Made by a program: the position numbers and the translations under genes. A stretch of 64,000 nt of DNA from Azospirillaceae bacterium (GTDB lineage Bacteria; Pseudomonadota; Alphaproteobacteria; Azospirillales; Azospirillaceae). Below the pieces are notes generated by a model, which did no database searches, was not told the origin of the DNA, and saw nothing but the letters and a program-made list of their open reading frames with translations. Each line of letters opens with the position of its first letter. Positions within the stretch are counted from its first letter, which is position 1. Below are positions 18,139-25,936 of the stretch, one piece after another. Location of the stretch: NCBI GenBank assembly GCA_028283825.1, contig JAPWJW010000001.1:1302001-1366000 (forward strand), read 5' to 3'.

Positions 18139-18795
18139 CTACAACCCGACCAGGGGCTGGACCAGGCGGCCCAGCAGGCCGTGGATGCGCAGGCGGCCGC
18201 GCACGGCGATCAGGCAGAGGCAGTCGCCGTCCTGCCGGCCGACGGTGGGTTCATGGTCCACGCCCGCGTCCAGCTCCACCATGTCGCCGGGACCGAAGCG
18301 GCCCAGGCTGTCGCTGAAGGCGCCCTGGATGACACAGGTGTATTCCAACCCGCGATGGCCGTGCAGGGGGATGGCCATGCCCGGTTTCACCCGGAACAGC
18401 ATGACCTTGTAGCCCTGGCGGGGGTCCACCCGCACGGCGCGGCCCCGGATGCCGGGCGCCACCAGGCGCCAGGGGCCCAGGTGCCGATGGCGCAGGGTGG
18501 CGGGAAGCGTGGGGTCGGCATCCGGGACGGACGCGGTGCCGGTTTCCCCCGCCAGCTTCTCCAGTGTGCGCTCCAGCGCGTCCGGCGCCATGGCGGCGGG
18601 GGGCAGGGTGTCCAGCAGGGCGCCGCCCAGCGCCTCCAGCCCTTGCGCCCGGCGGCGGCATAGGGGGCAGAAGTCCAGGTGCGTGGCCACGACCAGGGCA
18701 GGGCCGTCGTCCAGCGTGCCGGCGGCATGGCGCGCCAGCAGGTCGCCGCCGGGATGATGGGTGGGCAATTGATGGATGGGGCTCATGTCAGACAT
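18139..18795 (-). CDS. chrR: ChrR-type zinc anti-sigma factor
   Basis: Cytosolic anti-sigma factor of 218 residues that binds the RpoE encoded just upstream. The N-terminal zinc anti-sigma domain carries the His/Cys set in HHPGGDLLARHAAG and HLDFCPLCRRR. The C-terminal cupin domain (HGHRGLEYTCVIQGAFSD; ELDAGVDHEP) is the ChrR domain needed, in Rhodobacter sphaeroides, for release of sigma-E by singlet oxygen. The start overlaps the rpoE stop by 8 bp (ATG 18795; ATG 18786 is an alternative), ensuring coupled translation. Confidence 0.92.
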   Translation of the reverse strand: MSDMSPIHQLPTHHPGGDLLARHAAGTLDDGPALVVATHLDFCPLCRRRAQGLEALGGALLDTLPPAAMAPDALERTLEKLAGETGTASVPDADPTLPATLRHRHLGPWRLVAPGIRGRAVRVDPRQGYKVMLFRVKPGMAIPLHGHRGLEYTCVIQGAFSDSLGRFGPGDMVELDAGVDHEPTVGRQDGDCLCLIAVRGRLRIHGLLGRLVQPLVGL

Positions 18796-19330
18796 CGTCG
18801 ATCAGCCCGCGCAGACGGTTCATGGCCAGGCGTAGGCGCGACTTCACGGTGCCGAGCGGAATGCCCAGGCGCTGGGCGATATCGGGATGGGGCGCATCCT
18901 CGAAGAAGGACAGGCGCACCACCGCCAACTGGTCTGGCGGCAGGCTGTCCAGGGTGGCGCGCAGACGCCCCGCCAGTTCGGCCGCACCGACGATGGTGTC
19001 GGCCTGTTCCGGTTCCGGGGGAAGCAGCGGTTCCTGCGCCACCGCCTTGTCGCCGGCCCGATCGCGGCGCAGGGCATCGACACGCAGGTTGCGGGCGATG
19101 GTGAAGATCCAGGTGCTGGCGGCGGCGCGGGCCGGGTCGAAGAAGGCGGCCTTGCGCCAGACGGTCAGCATCGCCTCCTGCGCCAGTTCCTCCGCCACCA
19201 TCGGCGGCACGCCGCTGCCGGCCAGATAGCTTTTGATGCGGGGGGCGAAATGCCGGAACAGGGCGGCGAAGGCGGCGCGGTCACCCTGGGTGGCGATGGC
19301 CAGCAGGTGCCGGGCGTGTATGTCCGTCAC
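18788..19330 (-). CDS. rpoE: ECF sigma factor RpoE (ChrR-regulated group)
   Basis: RNA polymerase sigma factor of about 180 residues. Sigma region 2 is in DRAAFAALFRHFAPRIKSYL through STWIFTIARNLRVDALRRD. Region 4 is in LDSLPPDQLAVVRLSFFED and IAQRLGIPLGTVKSRLRLAM. The frame is open to ATG 19489. I place the start at GTG 19330, because this gives the normal family N-terminus and because the likely sigma-E promoter (-10 at 19502-19495) would put the transcript start at about 19489, too late for the upstream ATG; GTG 19375 is also possible. It probably activates its own operon and the divergent DUF1365-CFA genes. Confidence 0.92.
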   Translation of the reverse strand: MTDIHARHLLAIATQGDRAAFAALFRHFAPRIKSYLAGSGVPPMVAEELAQEAMLTVWRKAAFFDPARAAASTWIFTIARNLRVDALRRDRAGDKAVAQEPLLPPEPEQADTIVGAAELAGRLRATLDSLPPDQLAVVRLSFFEDAPHPDIAQRLGIPLGTVKSRLRLAMNRLRGLIDDV

Positions 19331-19494
19331 CCCCAATCGCGCCGCCGGCCCAGGTTCCGTGCCCTCAACCGTCACTGACGCGGCCCCGACAACCGTTCCG
19401 ACAAGAGACCATGCACCACCCGGCGCGCCCGGCGTGCGGGCGCCGGCGTGGCGTCTGTCAAAGGGGCGTGGGCGAAGGGTGTCATGCATGCCAT

Positions 19495-19523
19495 CCTATA
19501 CGAACCACGGCTGGATCGGATCA
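19495..19523 (-). promoter_or_regulatory. RpoE-type promoter of the rpoE-chrR operon
   Basis: Minus strand: TGATCC (19523-19518), 15-bp spacer, CGTATAGG (19502-19495). It has the same -35 and -10 words as the divergent promoter at 19539-19568, and TGATCC is the known -35 of Rhodobacter sphaeroides RpoE promoters. Confidence 0.75.
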
Positions 19524-19538
19524 CCCGTCCCGCGTGAC

Positions 19539-19568
19539 TGATCCGATATTCACCTTGGGTCGTATAGG
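19539..19568 (+). promoter_or_regulatory. RpoE-type promoter of the DUF1365-CFA synthase operon
   Basis: TGATCC (19539-19544), 16-bp spacer, CGTATAGG (19561-19568), 30 bp before the DUF1365 start. It mirrors the rpoE promoter on the other strand. Confidence 0.75.
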
Positions 19569-19598
19569 GGTCGAAAGCGTCAACGGGACGGCAGGGCC

Positions 19599-20462
19599 AT
19601 GAAAATTCCCCGTGGGGACAGGGCTGGGCGGGACGATACGGCCGACGGCTTGCGCAGCGCCATCTACCGGGGGGCGGTCGTCCACCATCGCACCTGGCCG
19701 CGCCGCCACCATCTGCGTTATCGCCTGTGGACGCTGCTGCTGGACCTGGATGAGGTGCCGGCGCTGCATCGGCACCTGCGCTGCTTCTCCCATAACCGTT
19801 TCAACCTGCTGTCCTTTCATGATGCCGACCATGGCGACGGATCGGGGCGGCCGCTGGGTGACCAGGTCGCGCGGCTGCTGGCCGATGCCCGGGTCGACTA
19901 TGACGGCGGCTCCATCCGGTTGTGGTGCATGCCCCGGGTGCTGGGGCACGTGTTCAACCCGCTGAGCGTCTATTTCTGCCACCGCCGCGACGGCATGCTG
20001 TGCGCCCTGGTGCATGAGGTGAACAACACCTTCGGTCAGCGCCACAGCTATGTGGTGCCGGTGCCGGACGGCACGCCGCCGGACGCGGTGCTGCGCCAGC
20101 ACTGCGCCAAGCGGTTCCATGTCTCCCCCTTCCTCGACATGGACATGAGTTACGATTTTCGCGTGGCGCCGCCAGGGGATGGCATGACCGTCGCCATCCA
20201 GGCGCGGGCGCCGGACCGGGCGGCGGCGGTGCTGTCCGCCAGCTTCATCGGCCGCCGCCACGCCCTGACGGATACGGAACTGGTGTCCGCCTGGATGGCG
20301 CACCCCCTGCTGACGCTGAAGGTCGTGGCCGCCATCCATTGGGAGGCCCTGCGGCTGTTGCTGAAGGGCGTCGGCTTCCGCCGTAGCCCACCGCCGCCGG
20401 CCAGGGCCTACACCCTGGGTGACCCGGTGCCGGGCTCCGCTCCCGCCGAAACCCGCCTTTAA
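19599..20462 (+). CDS. DUF1365 family protein
   Basis: Protein of 287 residues with the DUF1365 pattern: AIYRGAVVHHRTWPRRH at the N-terminus, a conserved FSHNRFNLLSF, then MPRVLGHVFNPLSVYFCH and VHEVNNTFGQRHSY. No enzyme activity is established for the family, but it almost always sits next to CFA-synthase-like methyltransferases, as here (15 bp upstream of the next gene). Transcription from the RpoE-type promoter at 19539-19568 would tie it to singlet-oxygen or membrane-oxidation stress. Confidence 0.9.
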   Translation: MKIPRGDRAGRDDTADGLRSAIYRGAVVHHRTWPRRHHLRYRLWTLLLDLDEVPALHRHLRCFSHNRFNLLSFHDADHGDGSGRPLGDQVARLLADARVDYDGGSIRLWCMPRVLGHVFNPLSVYFCHRRDGMLCALVHEVNNTFGQRHSYVVPVPDGTPPDAVLRQHCAKRFHVSPFLDMDMSYDFRVAPPGDGMTVAIQARAPDRAAAVLSASFIGRRHALTDTELVSAWMAHPLLTLKVVAAIHWEALRLLLKGVGFRRSPPPPARAYTLGDPVPGSAPAETRL

Positions 20463-20477
20463 GGAATCCGCACCGCC

Positions 20478-21695
20478 ATGCCCCTCGACGCGCCCGCCCT
20501 TGAGCCGCAGCCCCGCCCCGCCACCGGTTTGGCCGGCGCCTTGCTGTCGCGTCTGATGGCGGCGCTGGCGGTGGGCCGGGTGACGGTGATCCTGCCGGAC
20601 GGCCGCACCCTGTCGCACCAGGCGGCGCAACCGGGGCCGGCGGGCACGCTGGTGCTGCACCGCTGGCGGGCGCTGGGCCGCATGGTGACCGGCGGCGACA
20701 TCGCCTTCGCGGAGGCCTACGCCGATGGCGACTGGTCCAGCCCCGACCTGCCGGCCCTGCTGGAACTGGCGGCCCGCAACATCGCCGCGTTGGACGACGC
20801 CATGGCCGGCCTGGCGCCGGCCCGTCTGCTCAACCGCCTGTTCCACTGGCGGCGGCCCAATTCCCGGGGCGGCAGCCGGCGCAACATCATGGCGCACTAC
20901 GATCTGGGCAACGCCTTCTACGCCCGCTGGCTGGACCGGGGCATGAGTTATTCCTCCGCCCTTTACACCGGTGCCGACCAGACGCTGGAGGCGGCGCAGG
21001 AGGCCAAGCTGGACCGTGTCGTAGACCTGCTGGACCTGGCCGGCGCCGACCGGGTGCTGGAGATCGGCTGCGGCTGGGGCGCGTTGGCGGAGCGCATGGC
21101 GCGCCAAGGCTGCCACGTCACCGGCCTGACCTTGTCGCCGGCCCAACTGGCGGCGGCGCAGGATCGGCTGATCGACGCCGACCTGGGCGGTCGGGCCGAT
21201 TTACGATTGCAGGATTATCGCGATATCACAGGCACTTACGACCGCATCGTCTCCATCGAGATGCTGGAGGCGGTGGGCGAGCGTTACTGGCCCGCCTATT
21301 TCCGCACCCTGCGCGGGCGCCTGGCCCACGACGGCGTCGCCGTGCTGCAGGTCATCACCATCGACGAGGCGCGCTTCGACCGGTATCGGCGCGAGGTGGA
21401 CTTCATCCAGCGCCATGTCTTTCCCGGCGGCATGCTGCCGTCGCCCACGCGCCTGGCGCAGGAGGCTGCGGCCGCCGGCCTGCGGGTGCAGTCGGCGATG
21501 ACCTTCGGCGACAGCTACGCCCGCACCCTGGCGGAATGGCGCCGTCGCTTCCACGACGCCTGGGACGACATCCAGGCCATGGGATTTCCGCCCCGTTTTC
21601 GGCAATTATGGGACTATTATCTGGCGTATTGCGAAGCGGGCTTCCGCGCCGGCCTGATCGACGTCGGCCTCTATCGCCTGGTGCCCGCCGTTTAG
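20478..21695 (+). CDS. cfa: Cyclopropane-fatty-acyl-phospholipid synthase family methyltransferase
   Basis: SAM-dependent enzyme of 405 residues acting on unsaturated acyl chains of membrane phospholipids. The SAM-binding motif VLEIGCGWGALAERMA is at about 193-208. Downstream are the CFA hallmarks VSIEMLEAVGERYWPAYF and DFIQRHVFPGGMLPS. The N-terminal domain (about 1-130) matches the lipid-binding part of CFA synthases. In RpoE/ChrR regulons such enzymes make cyclopropane or methylated/furan fatty-acid precursors; which one applies here cannot be told from sequence. It is second in the RpoE-driven operon with DUF1365. Confidence 0.92.
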   Translation: MPLDAPALEPQPRPATGLAGALLSRLMAALAVGRVTVILPDGRTLSHQAAQPGPAGTLVLHRWRALGRMVTGGDIAFAEAYADGDWSSPDLPALLELAARNIAALDDAMAGLAPARLLNRLFHWRRPNSRGGSRRNIMAHYDLGNAFYARWLDRGMSYSSALYTGADQTLEAAQEAKLDRVVDLLDLAGADRVLEIGCGWGALAERMARQGCHVTGLTLSPAQLAAAQDRLIDADLGGRADLRLQDYRDITGTYDRIVSIEMLEAVGERYWPAYFRTLRGRLAHDGVAVLQVITIDEARFDRYRREVDFIQRHVFPGGMLPSPTRLAQEAAAAGLRVQSAMTFGDSYARTLAEWRRRFHDAWDDIQAMGFPPRFRQLWDYYLAYCEAGFRAGLIDVGLYRLVPAV

Positions 21696-21710
21696 CTAAT
21701 TCGGACGGAA

Positions 21711-21724
21711 CTGATCCGGATCAA
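21711..21724. promoter_or_regulatory. FNR/CRP-family box
   Basis: CTGAT-CCGG-ATCAA matches the FNR/FixK consensus TTGAT-N4-ATCAA with one mismatch, 59 bp before the TauE/SafE start at 21783. Such exporters often travel with low-oxygen cytochrome oxidase genes, so anaerobic activation is plausible. Confidence 0.55.
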
Positions 21725-21782
21725 GTGATGCGGCCGGCACATCGTTTATGGATGGGGCGTGAACGCAGCCGGACATCGCGCC

Positions 21783-22553
21783 ATGCATGACCACCTGACC
21801 CTGATGCAATCCTCCCCCCTCAGCCTGCCGGCCTTGATGGCGGCGCTGTTCATGGCCGGGCTGACGGGCGGCTTCGGCCATTGCGTGGGCATGTGCGGCC
21901 CCTTCGTGCTGGCCCAGGTCGGCGCGGGCAAGGACGGGGGACCGTCCCTGGTGCGGGCCGGCGGCGCCCTGCTGCTGCCCTATCATCTGGGCCGGCTGAC
22001 GACCTATTCAGCACTGGGCGCGGTGGCCGGCGGGCTGTCGGGCCTGATGGTGCAGGTGCCGGCCTACCGCTGGCTGCTGGCGGCCTTCCTGGCCATCGCG
22101 GCCTTGCTGTTCCTGCGCCAGGGGTTGGCGGGGCTGGGGCGCATGGCGCCGCGCCTGGTGCACTGGCTGCCCAGCGGCCGGTTCAGCCTGGCCACCCGGG
22201 GGGCGGCGCGGCTGATGGGGGCGCTGTCCCGGCCCCTGCGCCCCCTGTTCGCCAATCCGCGCGGTCTCAACGGTTATTTCCTGGGCGTGCTGCTGGGCTT
22301 CATCCCCTGCGGCATGGTCTACGCCGCCCTGGCGGGGGCGGTGGGCAGCGGCTCGGCCCCGGCGGGCGCCCTGGCGCTGGTGGCCTTCGGACTGGGCACC
22401 GTGCCCAGCCTGCTGACGGTGGCCGTGGCCGGCCGGGCGGTGGGGCGGCAGTTCGCGGACCTTGCCGCCTGGGTGACGCCGCCCCTGATGCTGATCAACG
22501 CGGCCCTGTTGCTCAGCCTGGCCTTCGGCGTGCTGGACAAGACACCGGTCTAA
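21783..22553 (+). CDS. Sulfite exporter TauE/SafE-family (UreH-domain) membrane protein
   Basis: Polytopic inner-membrane protein of 256 residues with about six hydrophobic helices in two halves. The motif GLTGGFGHCVGMCGPFVLAQ in the first helices and the second-half counterpart YFLGVLLGFIPCGMVYAAL mark the TauE/SafE group with paired Cys/Met residues. Members of this branch are linked to cytochrome cbb3 oxidase or copper handling, though substrates are mostly untested. ATG 21783 is chosen because the FNR-like box would place the transcript start shortly before it; GTG 21759 is possible. The stop is 1 bp from the convergent hydrolase stop. Confidence 0.85.
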   Translation: MHDHLTLMQSSPLSLPALMAALFMAGLTGGFGHCVGMCGPFVLAQVGAGKDGGPSLVRAGGALLLPYHLGRLTTYSALGAVAGGLSGLMVQVPAYRWLLAAFLAIAALLFLRQGLAGLGRMAPRLVHWLPSGRFSLATRGAARLMGALSRPLRPLFANPRGLNGYFLGVLLGFIPCGMVYAALAGAVGSGSAPAGALALVAFGLGTVPSLLTVAVAGRAVGRQFADLAAWVTPPLMLINAALLLSLAFGVLDKTPV

Positions 22554-22554
22554 C

Positions 22555-23296
22555 TCACGCGCTGCACAGCGCGCGGGCGCGGTCGATGGCCGCCAGCACC
22601 GCCTTGCGTTGAGTCCAGGGCAGGAAGTGGCCGGCCCCCGCCAGCGTCCGCACCTCCACCGTGGCGCCGGTCAAATGGCGGCGCAGGTAATCGACGTTGC
22701 CATAGGGCGATTCCCGGTCGGCGGTGCCGTGCAGGATGACGACGGGGCAGCGCAGCTGGGGCAGGTCGCGGGCAAGCGCGCGCAACTCCGGCGCTATGGT
22801 CAGCAGTTCGCGGTTGGCGTTGCGCAAGGGGCGGGGCAACAGGCGGCGCCAGGGCTCCCGGTCCGCCCAGGGCTGCAAGGGGTGCTGGTGTTCCAGGCCC
22901 GGATCGAAGGACGTCGCCACCAGCACCAGGGCCGCCACCCGCGCCGGCTGGTCCAGCGCCAGGCGCGCCACCACCGGGGCCGCCCATGGAATGGCCCACC
23001 AGGATGGCCGGCGGGTTGGCGGGGTTCAGCGACAGCAGCGGTGCCAGGCGCCCGGCCTGGGCCCTCAACCCCACCAGCGCCTCGGCCGGCGGGCTGTGAC
23101 CGAAGCCCGGCCGGTCGGGCGACAGCAGCGACAGCCCAGGCGGGCCGTGGCGCAGGAACCAGCGCCAGCCCTTGGCGCTGCCCGGCGTGCCGTGCACCAT
23201 GATCACCGGCCGTGCCGCCTGTTCCACCGGGTCGGGACCTGCGGCCAGCACGCTGAGGCCGTGGCCTCCCACCGTCAGGCGGCGCACGCCATTCAT
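22555..23296 (-). pseudogene. Alpha/beta hydrolase, interrupted by a one-base frameshift
   Basis: The gene begins at ATG 23296, overlapping the upstream GNAT-like gene by ATGA. The N-terminal half has HGTPG (oxyanion region, 35-39), SPDRPGFGHS and the nucleophile elbow VGHSMGG with S103. Just after this, at the G run 22976-22979, the frame shifts. The rest (VARLALDQPARVAALVLVATS through VVILHGTADRESPYGN and GAGHFLPW, with acid Asp and catalytic His) continues in another frame to 22555. Removing one base restores a single frame of about 246 residues. It is either a recent inactivation or a sequencing error in a homopolymer; all catalytic residues remain. Confidence 0.85.
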
Positions 23297-24504
23297 GCGG
23301 GGTCGTTTTCGGTGGAGCGATAGGGGCTCTCGGCCGTCAGCGCTTCGATATCCGCGGCCACGCCCTCGCGTTCCCGGTCCACGAAGTCGGCCACGGCGCG
23401 GCGCAGGCCCGGGTCGGCGATGTAATGGGCGCTGTAGGTGGTGACGGGCAGATAGCCGCGCTGCACCTTGTGTTCGCCCTGCGCTCCCGCCTCCACCCGC
23501 TTCAGCCCCCGTTGGATGGCGAAGTCGATGGCGCGGTAATAGCACGCCTCGAAATGCAGGAAGGGATAGTCGCCGGCCGACCCCCAGTTGCGGCCATAGA
23601 GGGTGTCGCCGCCGAACAGGTTCAGGGCGCCGCCCACCCAGGTGGGGCGGCCCCGGGCGTCGGGCCGCGCCGGGTCGCGCGCCAGGATCAGCAGCACGCT
23701 GTCCGCCATCTCCGCCCCCAGCCGATGGAAGAAATCTTCCGTCAGGTAGGCCCATCCCCATTTGCGGTCGCTGGTGGCGTTGTACAGGTGGAAGAAGGCG
23801 TCCCAATGTTCCGGCAAGATGTCGGCGCCGGTCAGGGCCAGTATCTCCACCCCGCTATCGGCCACCGCCTGGCGTTCCTTGCGTACCGCCTTGCGCTTGC
23901 GGCTGCTGAAGGCGGCCAGGAAATCGTCGAAATCGCGATAGCCCCGGTTTTCCCAATGGTACTGGATGCCGTGGCGGTCCAGCCAGCCGGCCCCGGTCAG
24001 GGCGGCGCGGTCGGTCCCGTCGGGGAAGGTGACGTGGGCGGAGGACAGCTTGTTGTCCTGCACGGCGCGGCGCAGGGCCGCGACCAGATGGCGGCGCACG
24101 GCATCCGGATCAGGGCAGTTGGGATCGGCCAACAGGCGCGGGCCGGTCACCGGCGTGAAGGGGACGGAAACCTGGAGCTTGGGGTAATACTCCCCGCCCG
24201 CCTTTTCATAGGCGTTGGCCCAGCCCTGGTCGAAGACGTATTCGCCATAGGAATGGGATTTCAGGTACATCGGCGCCGCCCCCACCAGGCGGCCCTGGGC
24301 GTCGCGGATGGTCAGGTGCTGCGGCAGCCAGCCGGCCTTGCGCCCGACGGAACCGCTGTCCTCGAGTATCCTCAGGAAGGCGTGCCGGGTGAAGGGATGG
24401 TCGGTACCGGCCAACCGGTCCCAATCCTCGGCAATCAGCGCATCGATACGCGGCGCCACGCCCACCTTCAGGCCAGCGGCCCAGTCGTTATCACCATCTG
24501 CCAT
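23293..24504 (-). CDS. GNAT-fold family protein (DUF482, FemAB-like acyltransferase)
   Basis: Protein of about 403 residues of the PF04339 family, often labelled peptidoglycan-biosynthesis-like or GNAT N-acetyltransferase. Diagnostic stretches are MYLKSHSYGEYVFDQGWANA near the N-terminus, FSSRKRKAVRKER in the middle, and LHFEACYYRAIDFAIQRGL and GAQGEHKVQRGYLP towards the C-terminus. Substrate is unknown; aminoacyl- or acyl-transfer to a cell-surface molecule is inferred from the fold. Starts at GTG 24528, ATG 24516 and ATG 24504 are all possible; the last has GGAATGGG upstream. It overlaps the frameshifted hydrolase by 4 bp and is probably in one operon with it. Confidence 0.85.
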   Translation of the reverse strand: MADGDNDWAAGLKVGVAPRIDALIAEDWDRLAGTDHPFTRHAFLRILEDSGSVGRKAGWLPQHLTIRDAQGRLVGAAPMYLKSHSYGEYVFDQGWANAYEKAGGEYYPKLQVSVPFTPVTGPRLLADPNCPDPDAVRRHLVAALRRAVQDNKLSSAHVTFPDGTDRAALTGAGWLDRHGIQYHWENRGYRDFDDFLAAFSSRKRKAVRKERQAVADSGVEILALTGADILPEHWDAFFHLYNATSDRKWGWAYLTEDFFHRLGAEMADSVLLILARDPARPDARGRPTWVGGALNLFGGDTLYGRNWGSAGDYPFLHFEACYYRAIDFAIQRGLKRVEAGAQGEHKVQRGYLPVTTYSAHYIADPGLRRAVADFVDREREGVAADIEALTAESPYRSTENDPA

Positions 24505-24608
24505 CACGCTGCCCATTCCGGTCGGCACCCAGGCTAATAGTCGGGTGCCGGCCGGTGTTTAACAAGGGGTGTGGCCAAAGGGGGCCGCTGTCGCGACCTT
24601 ATACGCGC

Positions 24609-24758
24609 GGCCTTTGATCGTGACCGACCAAAGGCCCCCTCAGGCGCCGGGCGCCAGCATCCGCTGGCTTGGCTATCCTCGTTCTGCCCTGCGGTGCTCA
24701 CTCCGGGGCTGGCGGTCGCCAGCCTCCAGCGACACGAGTCAACGTTTCGTGCCGCTGG
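24609..24758 (+). repeat. Dispersed structured repeat, copy B
   Basis: The leading hairpin is GGCCTTTGATCG-TGAC-CGACCAAAGGCC (24609-24636). CCCTCAGGCGCC follows, then hairpin 1 CCAGC-ATCC-GCTGG (24654-24667), hairpin 2 GCTGGCG-GT-CGCCAGC (24708-24723) and a terminal CCAGCG...CGCTGG stem enclosing CACGA/TCGTG (to 24758). The block CTTTCCAGTCCGC of the other copies has diverged here. It ends 11 bp from the stop codon of the RidA-family gene. Confidence 0.85.
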
Positions 24759-24768
24759 TATTAAGCCC

Positions 24769-25236
24769 TTACACCACTTCCAGAATGGCCTCGACCTCAA
24801 CGGCCACGCCCAGCGGCAATGCTGCGGCGCTGACGGCGGAGCGGGCGTGGCGGCCGGCGTCGCCGAACACCTGGACGAAGGTTTCGGACGCGCCGTTGAT
24901 CACCTTGGGCTGGTCGGTGAAGTCGCCGGTGGAATTGACGAAGCCCACCAGCTTGACCACGCGCACCACGCGGTCCAGGTCGCCGCCCAGGGCCGCCTTG
25001 GCCTGGGCGATCAGGTTCAGGGCGCACAGGCGGGCCGCTTCCACGCCCTGTTCCACCGTGAAGGTGTCGCCCAGCTTGCCGACGCAGCGCAGCTCACCAT
25101 TCCAGAACGGCACCTGGCCGGACAGGAACAGGGTGTTGCCGGTCTGCACGGCCGGGACGTAGGCCGCCACCGGGATGGCCGGGGTCGGCAGCTCGATGGC
25201 GAGTTCTTTCAGACGGGCGTCGATACGGCCGGCCAT
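24769..25236 (-). CDS. RidA family protein (YjgF/YER057c/UK114)
   Basis: Cytosolic trimeric enzyme of 155 residues; RidA proteins hydrolyse reactive enamine/imine intermediates such as 2-aminoacrylate. This longer form matches the RidA subgroup with VQTGNTLFLSGQVPFWNGEL, the glycine-rich core GDLDRVVRVVKLVGFVNS, and HARSAVSAAALPLGVAVEVE at the C-terminus. In the last stretch the usual catalytic Arg is present (ARSAV). GGAGGAAACC precedes ATG 25236. It lies 25 bp after the PAP2 gene on the same strand, so it may share its transcript. Repeat copy B follows its stop. Confidence 0.9.
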   Translation of the reverse strand: MAGRIDARLKELAIELPTPAIPVAAYVPAVQTGNTLFLSGQVPFWNGELRCVGKLGDTFTVEQGVEAARLCALNLIAQAKAALGGDLDRVVRVVKLVGFVNSTGDFTDQPKVINGASETFVQVFGDAGRHARSAVSAAALPLGVAVEVEAILEVV

Positions 25237-25261
25237 GGTTTCCTCCTGGGTTGGGTCAATG

Positions 25262-25936
25262 TCACTGACGTGATTTCCGGACGGCGACCATAGCGCCATC
25301 GGGCGCCGGCAGCCAGCCGCGCCGTGTGAAGCTATCGCGCAAAAGCCCCGTGATCACCACCGCCACGGCCGCCCCCGCCAGCACGTCGGACGGGTAATGC
25401 GCCCCCACCCACAGCCGGGTGGTGGCCAGCGCCAGGGCCAGGGCCAGCAGCGGTGCCTTGGCGCGCGGCCACAGCATGCCCACCGACAGGGCCAATGACA
25501 CCAGCGTGTCGGCATGGCCCGAGGGGAAGGAATAATAACGGAAGCCCATGTGGAAGGGCTGGGGCAGGAAGATGCCCTGGCTCAGGAACAGCACCGGGCG
25601 CGGGCGACCCACCACCGCCTTGATGGCATCAACCATCAGGCCGGACAGCGCCACCGCCAGGAAGACGAAAGCCGCCATGGCCAGCCACTGGCCCAGCCGC
25701 TGCCGCTGCGTTCCTTCCGCCTGGGCACGGGCGGTCGCCAGGGCGATGACCGCCAGGCCCAGGGGCACCAGGCTGTAAAGGCTGTCGCCGGCCACGGTCA
25801 GGCGGTGGCTGAGCGCCTTGACCTCGGCCGGCAGGGTGGCGGCCCACAGGGTGAAGGGCCGATCCAGCCACAGCATGAGGGCGGCCTCCAGCACCAGGAA
25901 ACCGCCCCAGGCCAGGATCAGGGCCGGCCGCCTCAC
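25262..25936 (-). CDS. PAP2-family membrane phosphatase
   Basis: Integral membrane phosphatase of 224 residues, probably acting on an isoprenyl- or lipid-phosphate at the periplasmic face. The three phosphatase motifs are present: KAVVGRPRP (motif 1), FPSGHADT (motif 2, catalytic His) and RLWVGAHYPSDVLAG (motif 3, nucleophile His). About six hydrophobic helices surround them. The GTG start overlaps the upstream GT39 stop by 4 bp (GTGA). In this operon it could recycle the lipid carrier or trim lipid A phosphate before glycosylation. Confidence 0.88.
   Translation of the reverse strand: MRRPALILAWGGFLVLEAALMLWLDRPFTLWAATLPAEVKALSHRLTVAGDSLYSLVPLGLAVIALATARAQAEGTQRQRLGQWLAMAAFVFLAVALSGLMVDAIKAVVGRPRPVLFLSQGIFLPQPFHMGFRYYSFPSGHADTLVSLALSVGMLWPRAKAPLLALALALATTRLWVGAHYPSDVLAGAAVAVVITGLLRDSFTRRGWLPAPDGAMVAVRKSRQ

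Noticed and set aside
21712-21723. TGATCC within the FNR-like box read as an RpoE -35
   Set aside because: The following 20 bp contain no matching -10; the symmetric TGATCCGGATCA fits an FNR-type site better.
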